A stretch of DNA of 64,000 nucleotides, taken from contig NZ_CP016499.1 of assembly GCF_001713475.1 (NCBI RefSeq), positions 2,480,001-2,544,000 on the forward strand, written 5' to 3'. Made by a program: the position numbers and the translations under genes. This document shows, in pieces, positions 28,604 to 37,833 of the stretch (the stretch's first letter is position 1; the number at the start of each line of letters is the position of its first letter). The stretch comes from Agrobacterium sp. RAC06 (GTDB lineage: Bacteria > Pseudomonadota > Alphaproteobacteria > Rhizobiales > Rhizobiaceae). The notes under the pieces were generated by a model that saw nothing but the letters and a program-made list of their open reading frames with translations, was not told the origin of the DNA and did no database searches.

Positions 28604-28670
28604 AGATCGGCTTGGGCGGCTGCGCGAGGCAGCCGCCCGTTCCTCGATCCGAGGCATGAAGGACATTGAT

Positions 28671-29135
28671 ATGGCATTGGCAGATTTGCTGCAGCAGGAT
28701 GCTGTCGTACCGGCTCTCCGGGTGAACTCCAAGAAGCAACTGCTTCAGGAACTTGCGGCCAAAGCCTCCAAGCTTACCGACATTCCGGAACGGGAAATCT
28801 TCGACGTGATCCTGCAGCGCGAGCGCCTCGGCTCGACGGGCGTGGGTAACGGCATCGCCATCCCGCATGGAAAGCTGAACAAGATCAGCAAGATCACGGG
28901 CGTCTTCGCAAGGCTCGAAACGCCGGTCGATTTCGAAGCGCTCGACGATCAGCCGGTCGATCTGGTTTTCCTGCTGCTCGCGCCCGAGGGTGCCGGGGCA
29001 GATCATCTCAAGGCGCTGTCGCGCATTGCGCGCGTGCTGCGCGACCAGGACCTGGTGGCCAAGCTCAGGGCGACTGAATCGGCCTCCGCGATCTACACCT
29101 TCCTCAACGAGGAACAGGCGTCGAACGCCGCCTGA
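28671..29135 (+). CDS. ptsN: nitrogen-PTS EIIA component (EIIA-Ntr)
   Basis: Phosphoacceptor of the regulatory PTS-Ntr chain (PtsP-PtsO-PtsN), which links nitrogen and carbon state to potassium uptake and other outputs; 154 aa. The phosphorylated His66 is in NGIAIPHGKL. The open frame runs back over the hpf end, but the ATG at 28671 gives the standard MALADLLQQD start and length. It ends at a strong terminator. Confidence 0.95.
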   Translation: MALADLLQQDAVVPALRVNSKKQLLQELAAKASKLTDIPEREIFDVILQRERLGSTGVGNGIAIPHGKLNKISKITGVFARLETPVDFEALDDQPVDLVFLLLAPEGAGADHLKALSRIARVLRDQDLVAKLRATESASAIYTFLNEEQASNAA

Positions 29136-29160
29136 GCGACTGCCTTTAGGTCCAGACAGC

Positions 29161-29191
29161 AAAAAAGCGCCCGAATGGGGCGCTTTTTTTT
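29161..29191. terminator. bidirectional rho-independent terminator ptsN/grpE
   Basis: A GCGCCC/GGGCGC stem with a GAATG loop is flanked by six A on the left and eight T on the right, so it can terminate transcription from both directions. It sits between the end of ptsN (plus) and the end of grpE (minus). Confidence 0.93.
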
Positions 29192-29214
29192 CATTCACGC
29201 GATATCACGTCTGC

Positions 29215-29841
29215 TCACGCCTTGGCGGCATCCTCGGCTGCGGCTTCCTTCGGGCCGCCCTTGGCAACACCGACCATGGCCGGGCGCAGCACACGCTCGC
29301 CGATGGCGTAGCCGGCCTGAACGACCTGCACGACCGTGTTGTTGGGGACGTTCGGATTGGGCACCTCGAACATCGCCTGATGGAAGTTCGGATCGAACTT
29401 CTGGCCTTCCGCCTCGATCTTGCGCACGCCATGGCGCTCGAGCGTTGCCAGCATGCCGCGCTCGGTCATCTCGACGCCTTCGATCAGAGCGGTGACGGTC
29501 GCGTCTGCGGCGGCGCGAGCCTCGTCCGGCAGCGTCTCGATAGCGCGGCGCAGGTTGTCGGAAACGGAGAGCATGTCGCGGGCGAAGCCGGTTACCGCAT
29601 AGGACTTCGCGTCCTTGATTTCGCGGTCGGTGCGGCGGCGCAGATTGTCCATTTCAGCGGCCAGGCGCAGGAAACGGTCGCGCAGATCGGCGTTTTCTGC
29701 CTTCAAAGCGTCGATCGGATCATTCTCCTGCGCGGACCCGGCCTCGCTTTCGTTCGCAACCTGTCCTTCTTCGGTGGCCGCGGTTGCTTCTGCCTCGGTA
29801 GCTGCCGCGTCAGGTCCGTTCTTGTTGGTTTCTTCGGTCAT
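29215..29841 (-). CDS. grpE: nucleotide exchange factor GrpE
   Basis: DnaK co-chaperone that releases ADP, 208 aa. An acidic, Ala/Thr-rich leader is followed by a long coiled coil ([33 protein letters not shown]) and the beta-domain with [37 protein letters not shown], the GrpE signature. It lies 105 nt downstream of hrcA in the same orientation. Confidence 0.96.
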   Translation of the reverse strand: MTEETNKNGPDAAATEAEATAATEEGQVANESEAGSAQENDPIDALKAENADLRDRFLRLAAEMDNLRRRTDREIKDAKSYAVTGFARDMLSVSDNLRRAIETLPDEARAAADATVTALIEGVEMTERGMLATLERHGVRKIEAEGQKFDPNFHQAMFEVPNPNVPNNTVVQVVQAGYAIGERVLRPAMVGVAKGGPKEAAAEDAAKA

Positions 29842-29898
29842 GACGTTCTCCGGATGATGTCTCGTTTTCGAAGCTCAAAGCTTTCGAATGCGTGCCCG

Positions 29899-29927
29899 AT
29901 ATCAGGGTTTGACGAGAAAAAATCAAG
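29899..29927 (-). promoter_or_regulatory. candidate heat-shock (RpoH) promoter of grpE
   Basis: On the minus strand CTTGAT (29922-29927) is followed after 17 bp by TGATAT (29899-29904). The -35 fits the rhizobial RpoH consensus CTTGAA at 5 of 6 positions; the -10 is a weaker fit. It lies 58 bp upstream of grpE, a gene expected to be heat inducible. No CIRCE element is present here. Confidence 0.35.
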
Positions 29928-29946
29928 GGTTTGTCGGGAAATTGGC

Positions 29947-31050
29947 TCAGCGCGCGCCGCGCGAGAGCCTCGCCATCAGCTGAGCGGTGTAATCGACCAT
30001 CGGCACTATGCGCGAATAGTTGAGGCGGGTCGGACCAATCACGCCGACGGCGCCGACGATGCGGTCTTCGCCATCACGATAGGGCGCGACGATCAACGAG
30101 GAACCGGAAAGCGAGAAAAGCTTGTTTTCCGATCCGATGAAGATCCGGACCCCCGGGCCGCTTTCGGCCAGATCGAGGATTTCGATCAAGCTTTCCTTGC
30201 GCTCCAGATCGTCGAAGAGCAGGCGCAGGCGATCAATGTCCTCGGAGCCGGCCAGACCTTCGAGCAGATTGGCGCGACCGCGGACGATCAGGCGGGCGGG
30301 CTGCTTTTCGGCCACTTCGCCCGACCAGACGGCGAGGCCGCGCTCGACCAGATCCTGGGACAGGGTGTCGAGCTCGGTCGCCACCTGGGACTTCAGGCTT
30401 TCAATCTGGCCACGCAGTTCGCGCAGCGTCTGACCTGCCAGGTTGGCGTTCAGGAAATTGGCCGCCTCGGTCAACTGCGAGGCCGTGATGCCTGCCGGCA
30501 GTTCGATGATGCGGTTCTCGACCTGATTGTGCTCGCCGACGAGAACGGCGAGCGCCTTGGTCGGTTCGAGCCGAATGAATTCGACATGCTTGAGAACGGG
30601 ATCGTTCTTTGCCGAGATGACGAGACCGGCGCCACGCGACAGGCCGGACAGCATGCGGCTTGCCTCGGTCAGCATGGCCTCCATCGGCTGATCGGCACTG
30701 GAAGGCCTGATCTGACGCTCGATTTCGTCGCGCTCGCCTTCGGAAAGATCCCCGATCTGCATGAAGGCGTCGACGAAGAAGCGCAGGCCGGCCTGCGTGG
30801 GCAGGCGTCCAGCGCTGATATGCGGCGCGTAGATGAGGCCGAGTTCTTCGAGATCACTCATGACGTTGCGCACGGAGGCCGGCGACAGCGACATGGGCAA
30901 TAAGCGCGAAAGATTACGCGAACCGAGCGGATCGCCGCTGTCGAGATAGGTCTCGACGATACGGCGAAAGACCTCCCGGGAGCGGTCGTCCAAGGAGGCG
31001 GACACGTCTGCGACGGTCGTCTTCGGTGATGCCATTATCGGAGCGAACAT
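29947..31050 (-). CDS. hrcA: heat-inducible transcription repressor HrcA
   Basis: Repressor that binds CIRCE operators, usually upstream of groESL in alphaproteobacteria. The winged HTH near the N-terminus ([38 protein letters not shown]) and the C-terminal GAF-like part ([21 protein letters not shown]) are intact. The start is unclear: a TTG at 31071, ATG at 31050 (used, 367 aa) or ATG at 31035. It diverges from rph with about 155 bp between them. No CIRCE inverted repeat is visible in that gap, so it is probably not autoregulated from there. Confidence 0.94.
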   Translation of the reverse strand: MFAPIMASPKTTVADVSASLDDRSREVFRRIVETYLDSGDPLGSRNLSRLLPMSLSPASVRNVMSDLEELGLIYAPHISAGRLPTQAGLRFFVDAFMQIGDLSEGERDEIERQIRPSSADQPMEAMLTEASRMLSGLSRGAGLVISAKNDPVLKHVEFIRLEPTKALAVLVGEHNQVENRIIELPAGITASQLTEAANFLNANLAGQTLRELRGQIESLKSQVATELDTLSQDLVERGLAVWSGEVAEKQPARLIVRGRANLLEGLAGSEDIDRLRLLFDDLERKESLIEILDLAESGPGVRIFIGSENKLFSLSGSSLIVAPYRDGEDRIVGAVGVIGPTRLNYSRIVPMVDYTAQLMARLSRGAR

Positions 31051-31206
31051 GATCTCAGAGGTTTCATGCAAGAAATATAGTCACTGCTTACGGGATGACC
31101 AAGGGGTATTTCGCCGCGCGCAAGGCTCTCTGCGCTGCGGCATGGTTTTTCTTTGCAAATAAGCTGCTCCGTCCTTAGAAGGCAACTAACAACCCAGGAG
31201 ATTGCA

Positions 31207-31923
31207 ATGCGGCCATCCGGCAGAAAGACCGATCAAATGCGCAAGGTTTCATTCGAGCGCAACTTTTCCAAGCATGCAGAAGGCTCCTGCCTGGTGAAGT
31301 TCGGCGACACGCATGTGCTGTGCACTGCGAGCCTGGAAGAGAAGACCCCGCCGTGGCTGCGCAATTCCGGCAAAGGCTGGGTGACGGCGGAATACGGCAT
31401 GCTGCCACGCGCCACCGGTGACCGCATGAAACGCGAGGCCGCCTCGGGCAAGCAAAGCGGTCGTACCCAGGAAATCCAGCGCCTCATCGGCCGGTCGCTG
31501 CGGGCGATCGTCGATCTCGAGGCTCTCGGCGAACGCCAGATCTCGATCGACTGCGACGTTATCCAGGCGGATGGCGGCACGCGCACGGCGGCGATCACCG
31601 GCGCCTTCATTGCCCTGCATGACTGCCTGAAGTGGATGGAAGCCCGCAGCATGATCAAGGTCGAGAAGGTCCTCAAGGATCATATCGCGGCCGTTTCGTG
31701 CGGCATCTTCGCAAGCCAGCCTGTGATCGACCTCGATTATCTGGAAGACTCGGCTGCCGAGACGGACGCCAACTTCGTCATGACTGGCTCTGGCGGCATC
31801 GTCGAGATCCAGGGCACGGCAGAAGGCAAGCCGTTCAGCCAGGACGAGTTCCTGACGTTGCTTGGTCTGGCGCGGAACGGCATCGACGAACTGGTGGCGC
31901 TGCAGAAGCAGACAATCGCCTGA
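31207..31923 (+). CDS. rph: ribonuclease PH
   Basis: Phosphorolytic 3' exoribonuclease that trims tRNA precursors, 238 aa. The N-terminus [17 protein letters not shown] and the phosphate-binding and catalytic segments ([49 protein letters not shown]) are complete. The ATG at 31207 has a CAGGAG ribosome-binding site and is preferred over an in-frame start 54 nt upstream. The rph-rdgB-hemW order is conserved in rhizobia, here with a VOC gene inserted. Confidence 0.97.
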   Translation: MRPSGRKTDQMRKVSFERNFSKHAEGSCLVKFGDTHVLCTASLEEKTPPWLRNSGKGWVTAEYGMLPRATGDRMKREAASGKQSGRTQEIQRLIGRSLRAIVDLEALGERQISIDCDVIQADGGTRTAAITGAFIALHDCLKWMEARSMIKVEKVLKDHIAAVSCGIFASQPVIDLDYLEDSAAETDANFVMTGSGGIVEIQGTAEGKPFSQDEFLTLLGLARNGIDELVALQKQTIA

Positions 31924-31936
31924 GAAGAAGGGCCGC

Positions 31937-32341
31937 ATGATCGAAGGGATCCTCGAAACCGCACTCTATGCGGACGATCTGGACAAGGCAGAGGCGTTTT
32001 ATGACGGCGTCCTCGGCCTCGAAAAGATCCGCCGTGGCGGCAACCGGCATATCTTCTATCGGTGCGGGTCCGGCGTCCTTCTGATCTTCAATCCGGCAGA
32101 AACGGAGACACCCATCGCCGACGACCCCTTCCCTGTCCCGACCCACGGGACGAGGGGCCCTGGCCATGTCTGTTTCATCGTCCGTCACGACGATCTCGAT
32201 GCCATGCGCAGTCGGCTGCAGCAGGCCGATATACCGGTCGAGTCCGAACTGACATGGCCGAACGGCGCATGCTCGATCTACTTCCGCGATCCGGCCGGAA
32301 ACAGCCTGGAATGCGCGTCCCGCACCCTTTGGACTTCTTGA
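31937..32341 (+). CDS. VOC-family protein (glyoxalase/fosfomycin-resistance type)
   Basis: A 134-aa single-domain VOC protein. It opens with [25 protein letters not shown], contains the metal His in GPGHVCFIV, and closes with [15 protein letters not shown] carrying the metal Glu. It lies 13 nt after rph and 13 nt before rdgB, within the rph-rdgB-hemW run. Substrate unknown. It is distinct in sequence from the VOC protein at 7328-7756. Confidence 0.9.
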   Translation: MIEGILETALYADDLDKAEAFYDGVLGLEKIRRGGNRHIFYRCGSGVLLIFNPAETETPIADDPFPVPTHGTRGPGHVCFIVRHDDLDAMRSRLQQADIPVESELTWPNGACSIYFRDPAGNSLECASRTLWTS

Positions 32342-32354
32342 ACGGACCTATCGC

Positions 32355-32999
32355 ATGCGCAAACTCGACACCCGCACCATCGTCGTTGCCAGCCACAATG
32401 CCGGCAAGATCGCTGAAATCGCCGACCTGATCGGCCCCTTCGGCTTTTCTGCCAAATCGGCCAAGGACCTTGCCTTCGTCGAGCCAGATGAAACCGGTAC
32501 GACTTTCGAGGAAAATGCCGCGATCAAGGCGCTCGCCTCTGCCAAGGCTTCGGGGCTGCCTGCGCTCTCGGACGACAGCGGCCTTGTCATCGATGCACTC
32601 GACGGCGCCCCAGGCGTCTATACGGCGAACTGGGCCGAGCGCGAGGATGGCAGCCGCGATTTTCAGATGGCGATGGAGAAGGTCGAGAAGGCTCTCCAGG
32701 AGCGCGGCGCAACGGATGCGGCTCAGAGAACCTGTCGCTTCGTCAGCGTGCTCTGCCTCGCCTGGCCGGACGGTCATACCGAATTCTTCCGGGGCGAGGT
32801 CGAGGGCGTGGTTGCCTGGCCGCCGCGCGGCACCGCCGGTTTCGGCTATGACCCCGTCTTCCAGCCCGAGGGGCATCAGCGCACCTTCGGAGAGATGACC
32901 GCGGACGAAAAACATGGCTGGAAGCCCGGCAATCCAGAGGCTCTGTCGCACCGTGCCCGAGCCTTCAAGCTTTTCGTCGAAACCTGCCTGGAGGCATGA
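32355..32999 (+). CDS. rdgB: RdgB/HAM1 non-canonical purine NTP pyrophosphatase
   Basis: House-cleaning enzyme hydrolysing (d)ITP and XTP to monophosphates to protect DNA and RNA, 214 aa. The phosphate-binding SHNAGKI motif at the N-terminus, the metal-binding [12 protein letters not shown] segment and the C-terminal [11 protein letters not shown] are all present. hemW starts 4 nt after its stop. Confidence 0.96.
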   Translation: MRKLDTRTIVVASHNAGKIAEIADLIGPFGFSAKSAKDLAFVEPDETGTTFEENAAIKALASAKASGLPALSDDSGLVIDALDGAPGVYTANWAEREDGSRDFQMAMEKVEKALQERGATDAAQRTCRFVSVLCLAWPDGHTEFFRGEVEGVVAWPPRGTAGFGYDPVFQPEGHQRTFGEMTADEKHGWKPGNPEALSHRARAFKLFVETCLEA

Positions 33000-33003
33000 C
33001 GCC

Positions 33004-34185
33004 TTGACCGATCGGTCCTTCACGCTCCTGCCCGACACTGGCGAGCCTGGTTTCGGGGTCTACGTGCATTGGCCCTTCTGCGCGGCCAAGTGTCCGTATT
33101 GCGACTTCAACAGCCATGTGCGGCACCAGCCGGTCGATCAGGCGCGCTTCGTCGCCGCCTTTCTTGCCGAGCTGAAGGCTGTGCGGGCCATGTCCGGGCC
33201 GAAGACCGTCACCAGTGTCTTCATGGGCGGTGGTACGCCGTCGCTGATGGATCCCTCGACGGTCGGCGCGATCCTCGACGGCATTGCGGCCAACTGGCAT
33301 ATGCCAGACGGCATCGAGATCACCATGGAGGCGAACCCGTCCAGCGTCGAGGCGACCCGCTTCCACGGCTATCGGGCAGCGGGCGTCAATCGTGTTTCGC
33401 TCGGGGTGCAGGCGCTGAACGATCCAGACCTCAAGTTCCTCGGACGCCTGCATGATGTCGCCGATGCACTCAAGGCGATCCGACTGGCGCGCGAGATCTT
33501 CCCGCGCATGTCCTTCGACCTGATTTACGCCCGACCCAACCAGACGGTGGAAGCATGGGAGCGTGAGCTGAAGGAGGCGATGTCGTATGCCGTCGATCAT
33601 CTTTCGCTCTACCAGTTGACGATCGAAGAAGGCACAGCCTTCTATGGCCTGCACAAGGCCGGCAAGCTGATTGTCCCCGATGACGAGCATGCCGCCACAC
33701 TCTACGAGGCGACGCAGGAAATCACCGCGTGTGAAGGACTGCCGGCCTATGAGGTTTCCAACCACGCCCGCCCGGGCGCGGAGAGCCGCCATAACCTGAC
33801 CTACTGGCGTTATGGCGATTACGCCGGCATCGGTCCAGGCGCGCATGGGCGCCTCACCCAGGGTCGCACGAAGATTGCAACGGTCGCCGAACGGCATCCG
33901 GAAACCTGGCTTTCGGCCGTCGAGCAGAATGGTCACGGCATTATCGAACGCGAAGAGCTCGATCACGAGGCGCAGGCCGACGAGCTTCTCCTGATGGGCT
34001 TGCGGCTTCGCGAGGGCGTAGATCTCGCCCGGTGGCAGCAGCTGTCCGGCCGCGACCCCGATCCGGACAAGGAGCAGTTTCTGCTGGATCAGGGCTTCAT
34101 CGAGCGGCTCGGCAATTCGCGGCTGCGCTGCACACCGCCGGGCATGCTGATCCTCGACGCCGTGGTCGCGGATCTCGCCTGCTGA
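33004..34185 (+). CDS. hemW: radical-SAM heme chaperone HemW
   Basis: HemN-like radical-SAM protein, now understood as a heme chaperone rather than a coproporphyrinogen oxidase, 393 aa. The 4Fe-4S motif is CAAKCPYC in VYVHWPFCAAKCPYCDF. It lacks the N-terminal extension and extra Cys of true HemN. The start is TTG at 33004, with GGAGG at 32990-32994 giving a 9-nt spacing; the frame is open further upstream, but only inside rdgB. A SAM-dependent methyltransferase gene follows 13 nt later. Confidence 0.93.
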   Translation: MTDRSFTLLPDTGEPGFGVYVHWPFCAAKCPYCDFNSHVRHQPVDQARFVAAFLAELKAVRAMSGPKTVTSVFMGGGTPSLMDPSTVGAILDGIAANWHMPDGIEITMEANPSSVEATRFHGYRAAGVNRVSLGVQALNDPDLKFLGRLHDVADALKAIRLAREIFPRMSFDLIYARPNQTVEAWERELKEAMSYAVDHLSLYQLTIEEGTAFYGLHKAGKLIVPDDEHAATLYEATQEITACEGLPAYEVSNHARPGAESRHNLTYWRYGDYAGIGPGAHGRLTQGRTKIATVAERHPETWLSAVEQNGHGIIEREELDHEAQADELLLMGLRLREGVDLARWQQLSGRDPDPDKEQFLLDQGFIERLGNSRLRCTPPGMLILDAVVADLAC

Positions 34186-34198
34186 GGAGGAAGAGACA

Positions 34199-34936
34199 AT
34201 GCCGGTCGATCCAGCCTTTGCCCGCTTCGACATGGCCCGCCTCTATGACGCCTTCAACCATCATGGCGAAGACGGTGATTTCTACGAGAATTTCACTAAG
34301 ACTCCCTGCCGCGTGCTCGACATCGGATGCGGCACAGGATCGGTGACGCTGCGTCTGGCAGACTGCGGTCACAAGGTCACCGGCGTCGATCCGGCAGACG
34401 GCATGCTGCAGGTCGCGCGGATGAAGGACAGGGAAAGCAAGGTCGAGTGGGTTCAGGCACCCGCTGCCGAGTTTACGCTTCCCTATCGTTTCGACCTTGC
34501 CATCATGACGGGGCATGTCTTCCAGGTCTTTCTCGACGACGCCGAAACCCTGGCTGCCCTGCACAATACTCACCGGCATATGGCGCCGGGCGGCAGGCTG
34601 CTCCTCGAAAGCCGCAACCCGCTGGCCAAAACCTGGGAAGACTGGACGCGGGGGAAGACACGCGAACAGCGGGTCATCCACGGCATCGGGCCAGTGGACG
34701 TCCATTACCAGATCAAGGATGTCGAGGGCGAACATGTAACCTTCGATGCGGTCTTCACCATCGGAGCAACGGGCGAAACCCTGGTCAGCGAGAGCCGGCT
34801 GAGGTTTGCGAAGGCGGAAACTATCCAGAGCCTGCTGTCTGCCGCGGGGTTTGGCGAAGTCGAGCTCCTCGGCTGGTGGGATGGGGCGCCCTATACGGAA
34901 ACCAGCCTCGAGATCATCGCGATCGCCCGCGCCTGA
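34199..34936 (+). CDS. class I SAM-dependent methyltransferase of unknown substrate
   Basis: A 245-aa Rossmann-fold methyltransferase. Motif I is VLDIGCGTGSVTLRLADCG, followed by an acidic end of beta2 (VTGVDPADGML) and the loop LAIMTGHVFQVF. The family resembles UbiE/Trm-type small-molecule methyltransferases, but no substrate can be assigned. It is the last gene of the rph-VOC-rdgB-hemW run and is convergent with dnaA. Confidence 0.85.
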   Translation: MPVDPAFARFDMARLYDAFNHHGEDGDFYENFTKTPCRVLDIGCGTGSVTLRLADCGHKVTGVDPADGMLQVARMKDRESKVEWVQAPAAEFTLPYRFDLAIMTGHVFQVFLDDAETLAALHNTHRHMAPGGRLLLESRNPLAKTWEDWTRGKTREQRVIHGIGPVDVHYQIKDVEGEHVTFDAVFTIGATGETLVSESRLRFAKAETIQSLLSAAGFGEVELLGWWDGAPYTETSLEIIAIARA

Positions 34937-34952
34937 GCCACTTTCCGGATAC

Positions 34953-34992
34953 AAAAAGGCCACCGCGAACCCGTTTGAGGATCGCGGCGGCC
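34953..34992 (-). terminator. rho-independent terminator of dnaA
   Basis: Read on the minus strand, a GGCC-G-CCGCGA / TCGCGG-T-GGCC stem with one mismatch and a 13-nt loop is followed by five T. It lies 21 nt after the dnaA stop and may slow plus-strand transcription as well. Confidence 0.8.
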
Positions 34993-35013
34993 AATATCAG
35001 TCCGGTCTTGCGC

Positions 35014-36564
35014 TTACTCGTTTATCAGACGGCGCAGAAGTTCGATCTCCTGCGACAGCTTCTGGTCTGCCGAGATCAGCTCTTCGATCTTGCGGACGGC
35101 ATGCAGTACGGTCGTGTGATCACGTCCACCGAAGCGACGACCGATCTCCGGGAAGGAGCGCGGGGTGAGCGTCTTCGACAGATACATGGCAATCTGGCGC
35201 GGCTTGACGATCACGCGGGTGCGGCGGTTCGATACAAGTTCCTGGCGCGAGACGTTGTAATGACGGGCCACGACGCGCTGAATGTCCTCGATGCGCACGC
35301 GCTTCTGATCACCGGCGCCGACGAGGTGAGCGAGCAGTTCGTCAACGCGCTCGATCGACAGGTTCGGCTCGAAGGAGCGGCGGAAGAGCAACTGGTTGAA
35401 GGCGCCTTCCAGATCGCGGCCGCTGCTGGTGATGTTGCGGGCCACATGCTCCAGGATCTCGGCGGGGATGTCGATCGACGGATCGTCCTTGCGGGCGACG
35501 TCGAGGCGCGACTTCATCATGTCGAGGCGCATGTCGTAATCGGGCGCTTCCATCTCGATGGCGACGCCACCCTGCAGGCGCGAACGAACGCGCGGATCGA
35601 GCGATTCCAGTTCCCAGGGCGCACGGTCGGCGGCGACGACGACCTGCTTGGCACTGTCGAGCAGCATGTTCAAGAGATGGCAGAACTCATGCTGGATCAT
35701 CTTACCCTGCAGGAACTGCATGTCGTCGATGATCAGAAGGTCGATATTGCGCAGCGAGTCCTTCAGCGTCAGGGCATCATTGTCGCGGATCGCGGTTGCG
35801 AAACGCCACATGAAGTATTCTGCCGTGAGATAGACGACGCGCGGCTGCCGCGGGCTCTGGATTGCGGCATTGGCGATGGCCTGCAACAGGTGCGTCTTGC
35901 CGAGGCCGACGGACGAATGGATGAAGAGCGGGTTGAAGCGCACGGCGCCGGCGCCGGCTTCAGCGATCGTCTTGGCAGCTGCGAGCGCCACGCGGTTCGA
36001 GGACCCTTCCACGAAACCATCGAAGGTATAGCGGCTGTCGAGTGGCGAGCCGAACAGCGGACCTGCCTGTGTGGTACGGGCGTTCGACGGTGCCTGGGTC
36101 TGGGCCGAGGCGATCTGGCCTACGGTCTGCGGTCCGGTCTTGCGCGGCGAAGTCGGCTGGCTGACGTCCGATCCGACCGAACGCTCCTCGACGACAGGAC
36201 CACGGGTGCTGCGGCTAGCGCTGCGCACCATGATTTCAACCTTCAGGATCGACGGATCTTCAGCCTGGAAGATCGACGTGATCAGGTCGAGGTAACGGTT
36301 GTTGATCCACGACTTCAGAAATGTCGTCGGTACGGTCAGGCGCACCACGCTTTTCGATGCTGAGTGCAGCTTCAGACGCCCAAACCAGCTCTGGTATACG
36401 TCCACACCCACCTGAGCCTTGAGCCGCTTGCTGAAACGATCAAACAGAGCATCATGCTTCATCTCGGCATTGTCTCCTGCCCCTTCGGAGCATGCGGCGC
36501 CGAGCGCCGAATGTGCATTGTCCCCGTTCGCCAACGCACCGGCCGTCATAGAGTTCATATGCAT
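35014..36564 (-). CDS. dnaA: chromosomal replication initiator protein DnaA
   Basis: AAA+ initiator that binds DnaA boxes at oriC, 516 aa. Domain I ([26 protein letters not shown]) is followed by a variable linker, the AAA+ domain with Walker [10 protein letters not shown] and Walker [11 protein letters not shown], and domain IV with the DNA-binding signature [15 protein letters not shown]. The ATG at 36564 is chosen because of a GGAAGGCGG ribosome-binding site; earlier in-frame starts (36585, 36669) exist. The 813-bp gap to rpsT is its probable promoter region. Confidence 0.96.
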   Translation of the reverse strand: MHMNSMTAGALANGDNAHSALGAACSEGAGDNAEMKHDALFDRFSKRLKAQVGVDVYQSWFGRLKLHSASKSVVRLTVPTTFLKSWINNRYLDLITSIFQAEDPSILKVEIMVRSASRSTRGPVVEERSVGSDVSQPTSPRKTGPQTVGQIASAQTQAPSNARTTQAGPLFGSPLDSRYTFDGFVEGSSNRVALAAAKTIAEAGAGAVRFNPLFIHSSVGLGKTHLLQAIANAAIQSPRQPRVVYLTAEYFMWRFATAIRDNDALTLKDSLRNIDLLIIDDMQFLQGKMIQHEFCHLLNMLLDSAKQVVVAADRAPWELESLDPRVRSRLQGGVAIEMEAPDYDMRLDMMKSRLDVARKDDPSIDIPAEILEHVARNITSSGRDLEGAFNQLLFRRSFEPNLSIERVDELLAHLVGAGDQKRVRIEDIQRVVARHYNVSRQELVSNRRTRVIVKPRQIAMYLSKTLTPRSFPEIGRRFGGRDHTTVLHAVRKIEELISADQKLSQEIELLRRLINE

Positions 36565-37036
36565 TTTGCCGCCTTCCAAATTCATTCCAGGTGCCGGGCG
36601 TATCCATTTGCGCCCGACAGCCGCTTCATCTCTAATCGATCCCTTGAGGGATCGATGGTCCCCGAACACATCGCGCCGACTTCAGCCAAAAGTCAGCTCA
36701 ACGCGCCATCGCCCCCTCACGACAATGGCAGTGCTCATACGTGCGACATCCTCGTCATCCCGCACATCCTTGTCCTTGTCGTGGCCATCAGCCACCATCA
36801 AGGCGCAAAACCGCCATCACGCGGAAACAGCTAAGTTTCCGATGCAACGTCGATCACTTTATGAGAAAACGGAATGGAAACACTCCGTCCCGGCAAGAGC
36901 GACCTGTCACGATGACATTGCTGTCGTCCGGACCGTCGTTTTCGGCCATTGGCTGGCCTCTTGCTGAGAAACATTAAGGCAGGATCAAAAGCCAAGATCA
37001 ACACCGATTTTTAGGCTATCGGGCGCCTGGACCATT

Positions 37037-37162
37037 GACTCTTCGTACTTCATTTTCGCGTCACATTCGGGCGAAAAAGAATCGCTTTTGAATCAAGGAG
37101 ATTCCCAAACAGACACAAGACAGGGCGCTGGCAATGCGAAAAAATAAAATTTCTCTTGACTC
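37037..37162. promoter_or_regulatory. cluster of five GANTC (CcrM) methylation sites
   Basis: GACTC at 37037, GAATC at 37079 and 37090, GATTC at 37100 and GACTC at 37158 fall within 126 bp; random expectation is about 0.5 site. GANTC is the target of the alphaproteobacterial cell-cycle methyltransferase CcrM, and methylation state affects the dnaA promoter in Caulobacter. Their place upstream of dnaA suggests a similar control here, which is inference. Confidence 0.55.
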
Positions 37163-37321
37163 ATGAGGGGGCCAATCTGCCCCAGCGTGAAGGCAGCCCG
37201 CCCACAAGCACCTCCCGGAACCATATGAAATCATTGCGTTTTTCATGTCATCAGACTGACAATATGCAGTGCAGCAGAAAACTCTAAAACAACAATTTTC
37301 GATAACCGAGAGCAACAACGA

Positions 37322-37348
37322 CAAAAAGCCCGGCGCAACGCCAGGCTC
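37322..37348 (-). terminator. rho-independent terminator of rpsT
   Basis: On the minus strand AGCCTGGCG-TTG-CGCCGGGCT forms a stem with one mismatch and a 3-nt loop, followed by TTTTT. It lies about 30 nt after the rpsT stop codon. It separates rpsT from the dnaA leader. Confidence 0.85.
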
Positions 37349-37377
37349 TTCGAAAAATGTCAGAAAGGTGTCTAAAA

Positions 37378-37644
37378 TTAGACAGCCAGGGCCTTCACAC
37401 GAGCGGCCAGACGCGAGATCTTCCGCGATGCGGTGTTGGCGTGAACCACACCCTTGGTGGCAGCGCGCTGGATCTCAGGCTGAGCAGCCTGCAGGGCGTC
37501 CTTGGCAACAGCTGCGTCGCCGGAAGCGATGGCTTCTTCGACCTTGCGGATGAAACCACGGACCCGCGAACGACGAGCCTTGTTGACTGCAGTACGGGCA
37601 GCGATCTTGCGGGTCGCCTTCTTCGCCGAAGTTGTGTTGGCCAT
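37378..37644 (-). CDS. rpsT: 30S ribosomal protein S20
   Basis: Small basic 16S rRNA-binding protein of 88 aa, starting [22 protein letters not shown] and ending [11 protein letters not shown]. The frame opens 38 codons earlier, but the ATG at 37644 gives the exact S20 N-terminus. It is transcribed from a strong sigma-70 promoter at 37770-37798 and ends at its own terminator. It lies upstream of dnaA on the same strand, the conserved rhizobial order. Confidence 0.97.
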   Translation of the reverse strand: MANTTSAKKATRKIAARTAVNKARRSRVRGFIRKVEEAIASGDAAVAKDALQAAQPEIQRAATKGVVHANTASRKISRLAARVKALAV

Positions 37645-37769
37645 GATGCCTCTCTCGAATTCAAACCAAAGCCCACCATCGCCGCGTCGGGTCGTTGCGA
37701 CCTGCCATACCAGCACTTGGGGAGCTGTTTCATGGGAAAAGCGCATCGGCTTTCCCAACCGTGGGCGGG

Positions 37770-37798
37770 CATATAGCGGGAAAGCGCGAATGCGTCAA
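37770..37798 (-). promoter_or_regulatory. strong sigma-70 promoter of rpsT
   Basis: On the minus strand TTGACG (37793-37798) is followed after exactly 17 bp by TATATG (37770-37775), within the rhizobial CTATAT-type -10 context. Transcription would start near 37763, giving a leader of about 118 nt. The leader contains a GGGAAA...TTTTCCC hairpin that could serve S20 autoregulation. Confidence 0.75.
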
Positions 37799-37833
37799 CG
37801 CGGATTCTGCAGATAACGCGCCTTCCCTTGCGC

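Larger units (their letters stand above)
36565..37377. other. long dnaA leader/rpsT-dnaA intergenic region
   Basis: An 813-bp stretch, visibly richer in A and T than its neighbours, with no gene I can support; the plus-strand frames at 36364-36967 and the minus-strand frame at 37061-37324 lack family features. A weak minus-strand promoter candidate is TTGATC (36996-37001), 17 bp, CTTAAT (36973-36978), giving a leader of about 400 nt for dnaA. Five GANTC sites lie at 37037-37162. No run of DnaA boxes is seen, so it does not look like an origin. The left end carries the rpsT terminator (37322-37348) on its dnaA-distal side. Confidence 0.7.

Noticed and set aside
31051..31206. Possible CIRCE element between hrcA and rph
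   Set aside because: No TTAGCACTC-N9-GAGTGCTAA-like inverted repeat is present on inspection.
34327..36363. 678-codon plus-strand open frame across the methyltransferase gene and dnaA
   Set aside because: It runs antisense to dnaA and out of frame over the methyltransferase gene, has no family motifs, and reflects the high GC at third codon positions.
37217..37240. GGAAC-N15-CGTT resembling an EcfG promoter
   Set aside because: Spacing is 15 instead of 16-17, and it points away from rpsT and dnaA into a region with no plus-strand gene.
37061..37324. 87-codon minus-strand frame in the dnaA leader
   Set aside because: Composition is Cys- and Phe-rich and unlike the neighbouring genes; no ribosome-binding site.
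36565..37377. oriC next to dnaA
   Set aside because: No cluster of DnaA boxes or AT-rich repeats of origin type; in alphaproteobacteria the origin is usually near hemE, not dnaA.
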